Of a stretch of 47,149 nucleotides of DNA, positions 17,955 through 26,904 are shown piece after piece; within the stretch, counting starts at the first letter, position 1, and the number at the start of each line of letters is the position of its first letter. The notes below the pieces were generated by a model, which worked only from the letters and a program-made list of their open reading frames with translations, searched no databases and was not told the origin of the DNA. Origin of the DNA: Chamaesiphon sp. 341R_metabat_111 (GTDB lineage: Bacteria > Cyanobacteriota > Cyanobacteriia > Cyanobacteriales > Chamaesiphonaceae). Location: positions 1 through 47,149 of the forward strand of contig JANXVE010000109.1 of the NCBI GenBank assembly GCA_025351825.1, in the 5' to 3' direction. The translations under genes and the position numbers were made by a program.

Positions 17955-19376
17955 ATGCTCAACCACCTCCTCAACTCCATAAACCTCCCCGCCGACTGGA
18001 TTGGATGCCGGAAAGTACGGGAAGTGGGAATTGCTCGATCGGCACGAGACGGAATGCCGCAAAATAATAGCAAGAGTATTAGTGAAGGTGTGATGATCGA
18101 AGTCCTCGTTGATGGACAGATTGGTTATGGAGCGACGAATATTATTACGCCCAAGGGCGTTCAAACTGCGGCTACTGCTGCTTACAACCAAGCAATTGCT
18201 GCTAGTAAATATCGCAGCCACACCGTCACCACGACCCAGCGACCTAAAGTAGTGGGGCAATATGTATCCCCCACCGTTCAACCATTTAACACGCTCAATC
18301 CTGGCGAAATTAGCGATCGACTCAACCAGATTTGTCATGCCCTTAAGGTTGGTGAAAAAATCGTCCAGACTACAGCAAGTTTATCTACTCGCGAACTCGA
18401 AACCTGGTTTGTGAGTAGCAATGGCTCCGATGTCTATCAGAAATTCCTGCTGATGACGACAGATTATGCCGCTACCGCCCAGGATGGAGCCATTATCCAA
18501 CGTCGGTGCGATCGAGGGGGACTAGCCAGATGCTATCAGGGCGGGATGGAACACTTTCTCACAGCCGATCTGTGGGAACGGGTGCAGCAAGTTGGCGAAC
18601 AGGCACTAGAATTGCTCACCGCGATCGAATGTCCGTCCGAAACCACTACGCTAGTATTAGCACCGGATCAGCTATTACTACAAATCCACGAAAGCATCGG
18701 ACATCCGCTGGAATTAGACCGAATTTTGGGCGATGAGCGCAACTATGCGGGGGGCAGCTTTGTCAAACCCACAGATTTTGGCAATCTCGCCTATGGTTCG
18801 CCCCTGATGAATATTACCTTCGATCCTACTGTACCTGGAGAGACGGCTAGCTATAGCTTTGATGATATCGGAGCTACTGCCACTAGAGAGTATCTGATTC
18901 GGGATGGGATCTTAGAGCGCGGAATCGGCAGCTTGGAGAGTCAAGATCGATCGGGATTGCCAGGAGTCGCCTGCGCCAGAGCTTGTAGCTGGAATCGTCC
19001 ACCGATCGATCGGATGGCAAATATCAACCTCGAACCTGGGACTAGTAGCCTTGATGAGATTATCGGTGGGATCGATCGTGGGATTTACATGGAATCGAAT
19101 AAATCTTGGTCGATCGATGACAGGCGACACAAGTTTCAGTTTAGCTGCGAATACGCCAAACTAATTGAAAATGGCAAACTTACCACCACTGTTCGTAATC
19201 CTAACTATCGCGGCATCACTCCCCAATTCTGGGGTAATCTAGCCGCAGTCGGCAATGCCAGTACCTGGGAAATGTACGGTTCACCCATCTGCGGCAAGGG
19301 TGAGCCAAATCAAGCCGTCTGGGTTGGGCACGGCGCACCCGTAGCAGCATTTACAGATATAGAAATCTTTAATTAA
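17955..19376 (+). CDS. TldD/PmbA-family metalloprotease
   Basis: A 473-residue protein of the TldD/PmbA family. The zinc motif HExxxH is intact as HESIGH (H245, E246, H250), followed by PLELDRILGDERNYAG, and the third ligand is likely C446 in SPICGKGEPNQ. An intact HExxxH identifies it as the catalytic TldD-type subunit; PmbA-type partners lack it. In other bacteria TldD/TldE heterodimers trim modified peptides and degrade unfolded peptides. The partner gene is not next to it, although cyanobacterial pairs are often unlinked. The start at 17955 lies directly after a pyrimidine repeat; the first residues MLNHLLNSINLPADWIG look natural for the family. Confidence 0.88.
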   Translation: MLNHLLNSINLPADWIGCRKVREVGIARSARDGMPQNNSKSISEGVMIEVLVDGQIGYGATNIITPKGVQTAATAAYNQAIAASKYRSHTVTTTQRPKVVGQYVSPTVQPFNTLNPGEISDRLNQICHALKVGEKIVQTTASLSTRELETWFVSSNGSDVYQKFLLMTTDYAATAQDGAIIQRRCDRGGLARCYQGGMEHFLTADLWERVQQVGEQALELLTAIECPSETTTLVLAPDQLLLQIHESIGHPLELDRILGDERNYAGGSFVKPTDFGNLAYGSPLMNITFDPTVPGETASYSFDDIGATATREYLIRDGILERGIGSLESQDRSGLPGVACARACSWNRPPIDRMANINLEPGTSSLDEIIGGIDRGIYMESNKSWSIDDRRHKFQFSCEYAKLIENGKLTTTVRNPNYRGITPQFWGNLAAVGNASTWEMYGSPICGKGEPNQAVWVGHGAPVAAFTDIEIFN

Positions 19377-19404
19377 TGGACTGTGAACGATCGTTAGGGA
19401 CTAT

Positions 19405-19453
19405 AGGGGCGTGGTCTTGTGCCCGCCCTGGATCTACGCTAATTACTAATATT
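19405..19453. repeat. Variant GGGCG palindrome with the shared GATCTACGCTAATTACTAAT tail
   Basis: AGGGGCGTGGTCTTGTGCCC forms an imperfect hairpin with the following CGCCCT, and the tail GGATCTACGCTAATTACTAA matches the tails at 7108 and 20559. The core differs from the GGGTACCC copies, suggesting that tail and core assort separately or that the core has diverged. Confidence 0.6.
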
Positions 19454-19573
19454 CCGATCCCAAAAATTTAATTTGAACTCGCCCTACCCCACTAGCAGGA
19501 TTGCACTACCCTAAAAACTGGAATCTCAAGTGAGCAACCTCTAAAATATAAATAGGAGTATTTAGGGCAAGTT

Positions 19574-20470
19574 ATGACGGATCGATTAATTCGGGCAACA
19601 GCAGCAGGTGGCGGCATTCGGGCAGTAGCCGCGATCACCACCGACCTTACCGAAACAGCCAGAGTGCGGCATCGACTTTCTCCGGTCGCTACAGATGCAT
19701 TGGGGCGGGCGATGGCGGCGGGATTACTACTCACATCAGGGATGAAAACCAAGTTTGCGCGGGTGAATCTTCGTATGAAGGGAGATGGCCCAATGGGTGG
19801 ATTGATGGTTGATGCTGGCGTAGATGGCACCGTTCGGGGCTATGTCAATCACCCCCATACTGAAGTACCCCTCAACCCTGATGGTAGCCTAGATGTGGGT
19901 GGTGCGATCGGGCGCAAAGGTTTCGTCTATGTGTTTCGGGATCTAGGCTATGGTCGTCCCTACTCCAGTACGGTGGAATTAGTATCGGGGGAAGTTGGGG
20001 ATGATGTAGCCAATTATCTGTTTAGCTCCGAGCAAACGCCTTCCGCGTTGGTATTAGGTGTGTCGATGGATAGTCAAAGCGTCCAGTCCGCTGGTGGCAT
20101 CCTAATTCAAATCATGCCCAAGTCCGCCCAGGATGAATCACTGGTGACATTATTAGAATCCAGAGTCCTGGGGCTGCAAGGATTTACACCTTTATTGAAA
20201 GCAGGTAAGGATCTGCCAGAAATTTTAGAAGAACTACTAGGTGATTTGAGCTTAACTATTTTCCCTGACGAAAAGGAGCTAAAATTTGACTGCCCTTGTT
20301 CGGAACAACGGATGTTGGATGCACTCAAACTGCTGGGGAAAGCCGAGCTTGAGGATATGATCGTCACCGATAAAGGTGCTGAAGCTACCTGTGAATTTTG
20401 CGGGGAAGTCTACCATGTCAATGAGGAAAAGCTCGCTCGTCTAGTCGGCGAGTTACAGCCTCAAAATTAG
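19574..20470 (+). CDS. hslO: Redox-regulated chaperone Hsp33
   Basis: A 298-residue holdase chaperone activated by oxidation. The zinc-binding redox switch is complete: C240 and C242 in FDCPCSEQ, and C273 and C276 in ATCEFCGEVYHV, giving the CXC...CXXC arrangement. The N-terminus MTDRLIRATAAGGGIRAVAA is typical. TAGGAG lies 20-15 bases upstream of the ATG, rather far for a Shine-Dalgarno sequence. Under oxidants such as those made in photosynthesis, zinc is lost and the linker unfolds, exposing the substrate-binding surface. Downstream is a GGGTACCC repeat, then a convergent gene. Confidence 0.95.
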   Translation: MTDRLIRATAAGGGIRAVAAITTDLTETARVRHRLSPVATDALGRAMAAGLLLTSGMKTKFARVNLRMKGDGPMGGLMVDAGVDGTVRGYVNHPHTEVPLNPDGSLDVGGAIGRKGFVYVFRDLGYGRPYSSTVELVSGEVGDDVANYLFSSEQTPSALVLGVSMDSQSVQSAGGILIQIMPKSAQDESLVTLLESRVLGLQGFTPLLKAGKDLPEILEELLGDLSLTIFPDEKELKFDCPCSEQRMLDALKLLGKAELEDMIVTDKGAEATCEFCGEVYHVNEEKLARLVGELQPQN

Positions 20471-20515
20471 AACTAGAATTAACACCCTAAAAGCTAGATG
20501 GTGGGCAGCGGAGAA

Positions 20516-20586
20516 GGGTACCCATGAAGGGCACCCCTACAGATAGCTGGTAGGGGTACCCTAAAATCTATGCTAATTACCAATAT
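20516..20586. repeat. GGGTACCC palindrome with tail between convergent hslO and SIMPL genes
   Basis: GGGTACCCATGAAGGGCACC is followed by CCTACAGATAGCTGGTAGGGGTACCC, which closes an imperfect hairpin. The tail TAAAATCTATGCTAATTACC and AATATC completes the family consensus. The position between convergent genes repeats that of the 1366 copy. Confidence 0.8.
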
Positions 20587-20617
20587 CTCTCCATTAGGAC
20601 AGGTATGAATTAGCAAT

Positions 20618-21370
20618 CTAATACCCAATATCTAGCGTCACGCCTGCTTCCACTTGCTGTTCACCGCCGACGATAGGAGTAGTTGCCGCATCACTGGCAA
20701 TTTTCTGCCTCATCATACTTTCCATCATCGGAACTGGATTGGGGTTGGAGGTACTATTAATTTGGATACCGATGATTTCTCTCCGTTTGAGACTTAGGCT
20801 TTCTAATACCGTGTCGGCTTGGCGTTGAGCGTCTTGAGTTGCTTGTTTGAGGGCTTGGGTTTGAGCCGTAGCGATTGCTTTGTCGCTAGCAACAAAACTT
20901 ACACCATCAATCCGACTAGCACCACTTTTAACAGCAGCATCCAAGATGGTACCCGCTCTGTCGGTTGCAACCCGAAAACTGATGCTATTGGTAGCTGTAT
21001 ATCCGACGATTTGCGGCTTACCGTTGCTGGGATAGGTATAGGTAGGATTGAGATTGATTCCAGTAGTCTGAAGCTTGTCTACCTGTTGTGATTTGAGGTA
21101 GTTCATCACCTGTGTCGAGCGTCTAGCGGCTTCCTGCTGGGCAGAAGTGGGAGTTTTGCCTGAAGATTCGATCGCTAGCCGAATTTGGCTGAGGGTGGTG
21201 GGAATAGTTACGATCCCTCTACCACTGGCGGTGAGGGTGCGAGTGGGTTTCTGCATTTGGGTATAGCCAGGAGCAATCCCAGCGAGGATTACCAAACTAG
21301 TTGTCAACAAAATCGATAAAGCTGGCTTGGCACTGGAGAGCGGATTTCGGGACTGGTTGATTTTAGGCAT
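20618..21370 (-). CDS. Secreted SIMPL (DUF541) domain protein
   Basis: A 250-residue protein from the ATG at 21370. A basic N-terminus and hydrophobic segment (PALSILLTTSLVILAGIAPG) form a signal peptide or anchor; the SIMPL/DUF541 domain follows, with LTASGRGIVTIPTTLSQIRL, VMNYLKSQQVDKLQTTGINL and ALKQATQDAQRQADTVLESL. These are the family's repeated sheet-and-helix words. SIMPL proteins are periplasmic, of uncertain role, and in some bacteria are linked to oxidative stress resistance. A TTG start at 21418 would add 16 residues before the signal sequence; I prefer 21370. Convergent with hslO and divergent from the response regulator. Confidence 0.82.
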   Translation of the reverse strand: MPKINQSRNPLSSAKPALSILLTTSLVILAGIAPGYTQMQKPTRTLTASGRGIVTIPTTLSQIRLAIESSGKTPTSAQQEAARRSTQVMNYLKSQQVDKLQTTGINLNPTYTYPSNGKPQIVGYTATNSISFRVATDRAGTILDAAVKSGASRIDGVSFVASDKAIATAQTQALKQATQDAQRQADTVLESLSLKRREIIGIQINSTSNPNPVPMMESMMRQKIASDAATTPIVGGEQQVEAGVTLDIGY

Positions 21371-21559
21371 TCGGGGGATGTGTTCGTTGATGAGAGTTAG
21401 TTGTGATGACTGTCTCAAAACTAAACATGTTTCCCCTCCATAACTAATTGCTGAAATGTTTAGATCGTCTTTTTGATGGGCATACTAAGTAGAGAAGATA
21501 GTTAAATTATCTACGTAATTTTACTCGCAATATTGTAAACATTGCGATCCTTACCCGTA

Positions 21560-22648
21560 ATGACTAGAGTTGTTGAAGCATTAAAAGATATTATCCAACA
21601 AGAACTATCAGGGCGATTAACTATCAAAGATCCATTAGATAGTTCGATCGCCTGGGAAGCCTATTTTGGAAATGGAAAGCTCCATTTTGCGACTAGTACT
21701 CTAGGGCAAAAAGAGCGATTAGCCTACATAATCAAGCAGCATCACGCCGATCTGAACTTGAATGAATTTGGAATGGGTCAATCCGATTACCAATTTATTT
21801 GTCATCAATGGCAATCGGGGAAATTATCTCTTCAACAAGTTCGTCATCTGGCATTTACTTGTACTCAAGAGGCTTTTGTCCACATTTTAGCAATGGGCAA
21901 TGCTGAAATGGAGTTCAATCTTGACGGTCATTTAGACCCACTGCTTCTATCCGCTTCTGTCCAACAAGTAGTCAATCCTGCCAAAGAAACAATTTGGCAG
22001 TGGCAAAAAATTCGCCCACATCTTTCGTCACCACTAGTTAGAGTTTATCTCTCTAATGTTGATAGCTTGTATCAGCTCCTGTGGCAGCAACTGCAAAGCA
22101 CAAAAGCGATCGAATCTTATCAATCTGCCCTGACTCAAAATCTCTGTATTTATAGTATTGCCAATCAACTAAATATTAGTGTCGAACAACTGAGTCATCT
22201 GTTGCTACCATTGATACGCAATCGCAGCGCACAGATTTCTGGATATGGTGAAAAACAAGATGAAGCACGCCCCCTAATTGCCTGTGTCGATGACAGCCAA
22301 ACGGTTCAAAATAGTGTAAAAATAACGCTAGAATCTCATGGCTATGAAGTACTCGGTTTACTCAAACCCGCTCAAGCGATGACAAAATTAATTCGGACTC
22401 ATCCGATGCTAATTTTGATGGATGTTACGATGCCAGATATTAATGGCTATGAGCTTTGCAAAATTTTGCGTAGATCTCCTAGTTTGAAAAATGTCCCAAT
22501 TCTGATGCTCACCAGTCGCGATGGTATATTCGATCGAATCCAAGCAAAAATGGTCGGTGCAAATGACTATATGACTAAGCCCTTTACATCTATCGAACTT
22601 GTGAACATGGTCAATAAGCATGTATCTCAAGCTCTGGTAAATGTTTAG
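21560..22648 (+). CDS. PatA-like response regulator (DUF4388 plus REC)
   Basis: A 362-residue protein from the ATG at 21560. The N-terminal part (KDIIQQELSGRLTIKDPLD through ATSTLGQKERLAYI) matches the DUF4388/PatA-type domain of cyanobacterial regulators such as PixG and PatA. The C-terminal receiver domain (about 240-360) has the acidic pair in IACVDDSQTVQN, the phosphoacceptor Asp in LILMDVTMPDINGYEL, Thr in LMLTSRDG and Lys in YMTKPF, all needed for phosphorelay. No DNA-binding domain is present, so it probably signals by protein contact. No che or pil genes adjoin it. A TTG six codons upstream is possible but less likely. Confidence 0.85.
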   Translation: MTRVVEALKDIIQQELSGRLTIKDPLDSSIAWEAYFGNGKLHFATSTLGQKERLAYIIKQHHADLNLNEFGMGQSDYQFICHQWQSGKLSLQQVRHLAFTCTQEAFVHILAMGNAEMEFNLDGHLDPLLLSASVQQVVNPAKETIWQWQKIRPHLSSPLVRVYLSNVDSLYQLLWQQLQSTKAIESYQSALTQNLCIYSIANQLNISVEQLSHLLLPLIRNRSAQISGYGEKQDEARPLIACVDDSQTVQNSVKITLESHGYEVLGLLKPAQAMTKLIRTHPMLILMDVTMPDINGYELCKILRRSPSLKNVPILMLTSRDGIFDRIQAKMVGANDYMTKPFTSIELVNMVNKHVSQALVNV

Positions 22649-22778
22649 ATAGTTGATAGTTGATAGCTAGATTTTTAGAATGAGAATTAAACCTCACTCT
22701 AAAACAATTCTCCTGGATGAAGAGGATTTAGACCCCTGATTTAACAAAAATTAGGTTTTAATGTTGGATAGATTTGAA

Positions 22779-23690
22779 TTATTTAGCAGCTAACTTAGTT
22801 TGATTAGCCTGGAAAAAATCCAAGAGTTCCCGATTGACAATTTGGGGGACTTCTTGCTGAATCCAATGCCCACATTGAGGGATAAGTTTTAGTTTAAATG
22901 GTGCAGAAATTAATTTCTCTAGTCCTTCGGTAAGTTTATTGCTGAGGAAATTATCATCTTCACCCCAAAGTACTAGCGTCGGCACCGTAACTTGAAGTGG
23001 TGAGTTATTCCAGTTCTTCAACCAACTTTGTGGTGCGAGGAGATAGCGATAGTAATTGAGTGCAGCAGCCAAAACTCCAGGTTTCTCTAAAGCTTCTTGA
23101 TAAATTTGATTATCTTCTGCGGTAAAAGCTCCCTTTCTGACAGCTTGCCCCCGAAAAACATTGAGGATAAAGTCTTTGAGATTTTGTTGAATCAGCCATT
23201 CTGGTACTCCAGGTACTTGAAATGCCAACATGTACCAACTCCGTCGCAATTGGTCGAGATTGCCGCCTAATTCTTGCACTAATCGTTGGGGATGGGGCGC
23301 GTTGAGAATTGCCAATCGATCGAGTATTTGCGGGCATTTTTGAGCCAAATGCCAAGCAATTATCCCACCCCAGTCATGTCCGGCAATGTGTGCTTTAGCA
23401 TAGCCTAGAGCCTCGATTAGCCCCCGCACATCGTTACTGAGGGTATCGAGATCGTAGCCACTTCGCGGCTTATCAGAATAGTTATAACCCCGCAAATCTG
23501 GGACAACTACTTTGAAATGACGAGCCAGAGCTGGAATCTGATGTCTCCATGAGTACCAAAATTCCGGAAAACCATGTAGCAAAATTACCAACTCGCCTTC
23601 ACCTTGGGTGACGCAGTGCAAACGAATGTTGTTGGTTTCAATAAATTCATGCCGCCAACCAGAATCTAAGGAGGCTGTGTAAGGTTTCAT
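22779..23690 (-). CDS. Alpha/beta hydrolase, epoxide hydrolase-like
   Basis: A 303-residue alpha/beta-hydrolase. The oxyanion motif HGFPE (39-43), nucleophile D106 in AGHDWGGIIAWHLA, an acid in LVLWGEDDNFLS and H275 in CGHWIQQE complete the triad. An aspartate nucleophile with HGFPE and a cap domain containing YYRYLL points to epoxide hydrolases or haloalkane dehalogenases; the RGYNYSDKP strand favours epoxide hydrolase. Substrate unknown. The ATG at 23690 directly follows a stop codon (TAGATG) of an upstream reading frame on the same strand, which looks like a gene remnant. Confidence 0.85.
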   Translation of the reverse strand: MKPYTASLDSGWRHEFIETNNIRLHCVTQGEGELVILLHGFPEFWYSWRHQIPALARHFKVVVPDLRGYNYSDKPRSGYDLDTLSNDVRGLIEALGYAKAHIAGHDWGGIIAWHLAQKCPQILDRLAILNAPHPQRLVQELGGNLDQLRRSWYMLAFQVPGVPEWLIQQNLKDFILNVFRGQAVRKGAFTAEDNQIYQEALEKPGVLAAALNYYRYLLAPQSWLKNWNNSPLQVTVPTLVLWGEDDNFLSNKLTEGLEKLISAPFKLKLIPQCGHWIQQEVPQIVNRELLDFFQANQTKLAAK

Positions 23691-23912
23691 CTACGTCTTG
23701 CCGTTCGCGTTAGCGTACCGGAGGTAATAATGGTGCGCTTTACCAGTATAAGCTAGTGCTCCCTCGATCGCATAGCGTCCCTGTAGGGGAATCTGCTCTG
23801 GGATCTTTCCAGTAATCAGTTGAGTTGTGAGCGGATCCCAACAGTCAGAAATCTGGGGATCTGAATAAGTGTCAATTGAAAAACTGGCACGATCGATCGA
23901 ATTAAATAGCCC
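23691..23912 (-). pseudogene. Coding-looking frame without start codon upstream of the hydrolase
   Basis: The minus strand is open for 73 codons between a TGA (23913-23915) and a TAG (23691-23693) that touches the hydrolase ATG. Its translation has protein-like composition, including SDPQISDCWDPLTTQLITGK, IPEQIPLQGRYAIEG and ALAYTGKAHHYYLRY, but no ATG, GTG or TTG exists in the frame. The last ten or so codons lie in an interspersed repeat (core 23700-23716). I do not recognise the family. Either an old gene lost its 5' end, or a rare start such as ATT is used. A chance open frame is also possible. Confidence 0.35.
23700..23724. repeat. Interspersed repeat with GCCGTTCGCGTTAGCGT core
   Basis: The core differs from the one at 13493-13508 by a single inserted T, then continues ACCGGAGGT. 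It overlaps the end of the start-less frame upstream of the epoxide-hydrolase-like gene. Confidence 0.55.
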
Positions 23913-23962
23913 TCAATTGGGTAAATTAATAGATAGCAGCCATCGATATATACCTACGTGCC

Positions 23963-24673
23963 ATGAGCGATTCTTCTTCGACTAATTCAAAATCTAACGA
24001 CTCTAAGCTCGAAGTTAGATCGGATATTTCTGGATGGTTGACTAAAATTATGTACCCATTGGGACAATATTTAGTGCTACCAAGCTTCTTTCGGGAGATT
24101 GAAATCATCGGCAAGGAATATATTCCCCATACAGGTGCGGTAATCCTCGCACCCACTCACCGGACTAGATGGGACGCACTGCTTACTGCCTATGCTGTTG
24201 GACCATATGTGACGGGGAGAAGTTCACGCTTCATGGTGAGTGTAAATGAAATGAAGGGGCTTCAAGGCTGGTTTGTCCGCCGATTGGGTGGCTTTGCGAT
24301 TGATACCCTCAAGCCTACTCCAGCCGTCATTCGCCATAGTATCGAGTTGCTCCATCAAGGCGAAATGCTCACAATTTTTCCTGAAGGTAATATGTTTCGT
24401 GATGGTGTGTTGCACCCAGTCAAGGAAGGGTTGACTCGGATTGCCACGCAAGCGGTATCCTTAAAGCCAGATCTAGATCTCAAAATTATTCCGATTAATC
24501 TCGACTACGAACATCCCTACCCTAGATTTCGAGATCGCGTTAATGTCAAACTTGGGAAACCACTACAGGTAAATGACTATCAACAATTTTCTAGTAAAAC
24601 TGGTGCTAGAAAACTCCATCAAGACCTCGTTCAATCGCTCGAAGACCTAATGGCATCTTCTAAGTACAAATAA
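23963..24673 (+). CDS. 1-acylglycerol-3-phosphate acyltransferase (PlsC-like)
   Basis: A 236-residue PlsC-family acyltransferase that would transfer an acyl chain to a glycerophosphate backbone in membrane lipid synthesis. The catalytic HX4D motif is HRTRWD (H66, D71), and the glycerophosphate-binding motif is FPEGNMFRDG (E141; the family norm is FPEGTRS, so the Thr-Arg-Ser is replaced). VRRLGGFAIDT (106-116) is the third block. The residue changes in block III resemble other cyanobacterial paralogues, so the exact acceptor may not be lysophosphatidate. Convergent with the RsbW-like gene, 26 bases apart. Confidence 0.83.
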   Translation: MSDSSSTNSKSNDSKLEVRSDISGWLTKIMYPLGQYLVLPSFFREIEIIGKEYIPHTGAVILAPTHRTRWDALLTAYAVGPYVTGRSSRFMVSVNEMKGLQGWFVRRLGGFAIDTLKPTPAVIRHSIELLHQGEMLTIFPEGNMFRDGVLHPVKEGLTRIATQAVSLKPDLDLKIIPINLDYEHPYPRFRDRVNVKLGKPLQVNDYQQFSSKTGARKLHQDLVQSLEDLMASSKYK

Positions 24674-24699
24674 TTCAGATCGCTTGAAGGTTAAATAAT

Positions 24700-25143
24700 C
24701 TAATGTAATAATGGGTCTCGATCGTTCTGCGCGTACAATTGCTTACAGAGGCAAATTTCAGTACCTTGACGATTCCAGACCACTCGATCGAAGATTTGAT
24801 TTAATAAAAACATGCCCCGTCCCGATTCTGATTCAACTTGGGGTAAGCACATTGAATCTTCGGCAAGATCTCTTGCTGGTGGACGAAAGCCACCACCTTC
24901 ATCGGAGATAATCCACCAATATGCACCCTCTTCAAAACAGAACCGGACAATCACTTGCTTCCGAGGGTCAAGGTTATTTCCATGTTTGGCGGCATTGACC
25001 AACGCTTCCTGGAGTCCTAACCTGAGTTCCGCGTACCATTTACTTGGAACTGTCAACAACAGGCGGTCGAGAATCGGGCATAAGAACAGTGTTGAAGCAA
25101 AACTAACTTTATCCCACTCGGACTTTACCGGACTTGATACCAT
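24700..25143 (-). CDS. RsbW-like ATP-binding protein (anti-sigma factor-type kinase)
   Basis: A 147-residue GHKL ATPase-fold protein of the HATPase_c_2/RsbW type. The N-box LGLQEALVNAAKHGN (about 42-56), the G1 box ISDEGGGFRPP and the G2 region SGRGMFLLNQIFD are all present, so ATP binding is likely. Such proteins bind sigma factors or other targets and phosphorylate STAS partners, with PP2C phosphatases reversing it. A PP2C phosphatase with a GAF domain is encoded at 8690, but no STAS protein is in this window, so any circuit is inference. The gene stands alone on its strand. Confidence 0.83.
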   Translation of the reverse strand: MVSSPVKSEWDKVSFASTLFLCPILDRLLLTVPSKWYAELRLGLQEALVNAAKHGNNLDPRKQVIVRFCFEEGAYWWIISDEGGGFRPPARDLAEDSMCLPQVESESGRGMFLLNQIFDRVVWNRQGTEICLCKQLYAQNDRDPLLH

Positions 25144-25553
25144 AGCAATCTCTTAATCCTCGTAAGGCACTTGTGCCAGATTGTTGGATCGCGTTGCTCT
25201 CATGAGTTAAACGCGTTACTGGGAATTGTCTGTTGTTTCTGAACTAGATCCTGCGACTCTCATTTTGTTCGCGTTGGCTTACGCCAACAGCAGAGAGGCT
25301 GTGTCAATAGGTAGATTCAGTGGATTATCGATCGCAATAGCTCCTATTACTATTTTAGTCAAAAAAAATCTATTAGTCTAGGTGGTCGATGATAGCATTT
25401 TGATAGTCTGAGGTATTAATCCACATCAACATGGCGGGCAATTTTTGGATATCAGATCCTCCATCTGCCTGCTGGAGGCGCAGTTAGAGGTTTGCGTGCG
25501 TTTCAGGGTAAAATTAAGAATACCGATAGTTCTCTGCAACAATAGAAATATTC
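25144..25553. other. 410-base intergenic region upstream of efp
   Basis: No convincing gene lies in this divergent gap. It holds a repeat with GTTCGCGTTGGCTTACGCCA (25267-25286; GTTGGC and GCCAAC form a short stem at 25273-25288) and a 6-bp hairpin CCTCCA/TGGAGG (25458-25478). The efp promoter should be in its right half; no clear -35/-10 pair was identified. Confidence 0.5.
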
Positions 25554-26114
25554 ATGATTTCCAGTAATGACTTTAGACCTGGTGTAACGATTGTGTGGAA
25601 GAGTGGCGTATGGAAAATCGTCGAATCTCTCCACGTCAAACCTGGGAAAGGTTCTGCTTTTGTAAGGACAAAGCTCAAAAATGTCCAAACTGGTAGCGTC
25701 GTGGAAGAAACCTTCCGCGCTGGGGAGACAATGCCCCAAGCTGTGCTAGAAAAAAGCAAGATGCAACACACCTACAAAGATGGCGATCAATTTGTGTTTA
25801 TGGATATGGAATCTTTTGAAGAATCCAATCTTACGCCAGCCCAAATTGGTAATAATTTCAAGTACCTCAAAGAAGGGATGGAAGTGAGCATCATCCGCTG
25901 GGGTGAGCAAATTATGGAGGTGGAATTGCCAAATACAGTAACCTTGGAAGTTACCGAAACCGACCCAGGCATGAAAGGTGACACTGCAACAGGTGGTAGC
26001 AAGCCAGCAATCGTCGAAACTGGTGCCCAGGTGACAGTACCGCTATTTATTAGTATTGGTGAAAAAATCAAAATCGATACTCGTACCGACCAATATGTTG
26101 GCCGCGAAAGCTAA
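25554..26114 (+). CDS. efp: Translation elongation factor P
   Basis: A 186-residue EF-P that relieves ribosome stalling at polyproline. The first domain starts [20 protein letters not shown] and carries the loop [17 protein letters not shown], with Lys32 at the tip where other bacteria carry a modified Lys or Arg. The remaining domains ([50 protein letters not shown]) are complete. No EpmA/EpmB or EarP-type gene adjoins it. It precedes accB on the same strand, an order known in many cyanobacteria. Confidence 0.96.
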   Translation: MISSNDFRPGVTIVWKSGVWKIVESLHVKPGKGSAFVRTKLKNVQTGSVVEETFRAGETMPQAVLEKSKMQHTYKDGDQFVFMDMESFEESNLTPAQIGNNFKYLKEGMEVSIIRWGEQIMEVELPNTVTLEVTETDPGMKGDTATGGSKPAIVETGAQVTVPLFISIGEKIKIDTRTDQYVGRES

Positions 26115-26281
26115 GTTCACAGGTTGGCTCGATCCAATTTTGCTCTCAGCTCAGTTATTGAGCGAGAGCAGCTCTATCAGGCGGGTATCATTGACTTTAG
26201 CGAAATTAACCTATTCATAAATTTAAATCGATCGAGTTAATTAAAAGTCGATCGTTTGATAATATATAAAGCTACCTGAAT

Positions 26282-26755
26282 ATGACAATTAATTTTAAAG
26301 AACTTAATGAATTATTAGCTGCGATCGCCACTAATAATATTACTGAATTAACACTCAAAAATGCTGACTTTGAACTCACAGTCAGCCAGGGATCACAGTT
26401 TACGACAGTTACTACTATTAGTACGGATGCCAGCCAGCCATTAGCCGCTGTGCCAACGTCTAATTCGTCACCAGTGGTCGTAAGTCAGGTCGTGACACCC
26501 TCGATCGATAAAAATTGGATCGAAGTCAAATCACCAATGGTCGGCACCTTCTATCGCTCTCCAGCCCCTGATGAGCCAGCATTTGCATCCAGTGGCGATC
26601 GAATTCGGATCGGTCAAACTGTCTGTATCATCGAAGCAATGAAGCTGATGAATGAGATCGAAGCCGAGTCAGCGGGACAGGTAATGGAAGTACTAGTTGA
26701 AAACGGTCAACCGATCGAATTTGGTCAAGTATTAATGTATGTTAATCCTGGTTGA
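26282..26755 (+). CDS. accB: Biotin carboxyl carrier protein of acetyl-CoA carboxylase
   Basis: A 157-residue BCCP. The biotin domain at the C-terminus has the classical EAMKLMNEI (Lys121 is the biotin site), preceded by a Ser/Thr/Pro/Val-rich linker (about 55-80) and the N-terminal FKELNELLAAIATNNI region. It carries CO2 between biotin carboxylase and carboxyltransferase in the first step of fatty-acid synthesis. The 167-base gap to efp contains a long GATCGATCG run, so it may have its own promoter or be part of an efp-accB operon. Confidence 0.96.
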   Translation: MTINFKELNELLAAIATNNITELTLKNADFELTVSQGSQFTTVTTISTDASQPLAAVPTSNSSPVVVSQVVTPSIDKNWIEVKSPMVGTFYRSPAPDEPAFASSGDRIRIGQTVCIIEAMKLMNEIEAESAGQVMEVLVENGQPIEFGQVLMYVNPG

Positions 26756-26904
26756 TCGATTCTTAGCAGTTCAAAAATTTCAAACAAACTCTCAGTTGGA
26801 TGTGTTGGGTTGCCCCCTGAATAATATGCTCCGCCAACATTCTTGCACCAACCGACAGATCTACAGATCTTTGGTGGGTGCGTTGGGTTTCTCCTAACTC
26901 CCAA

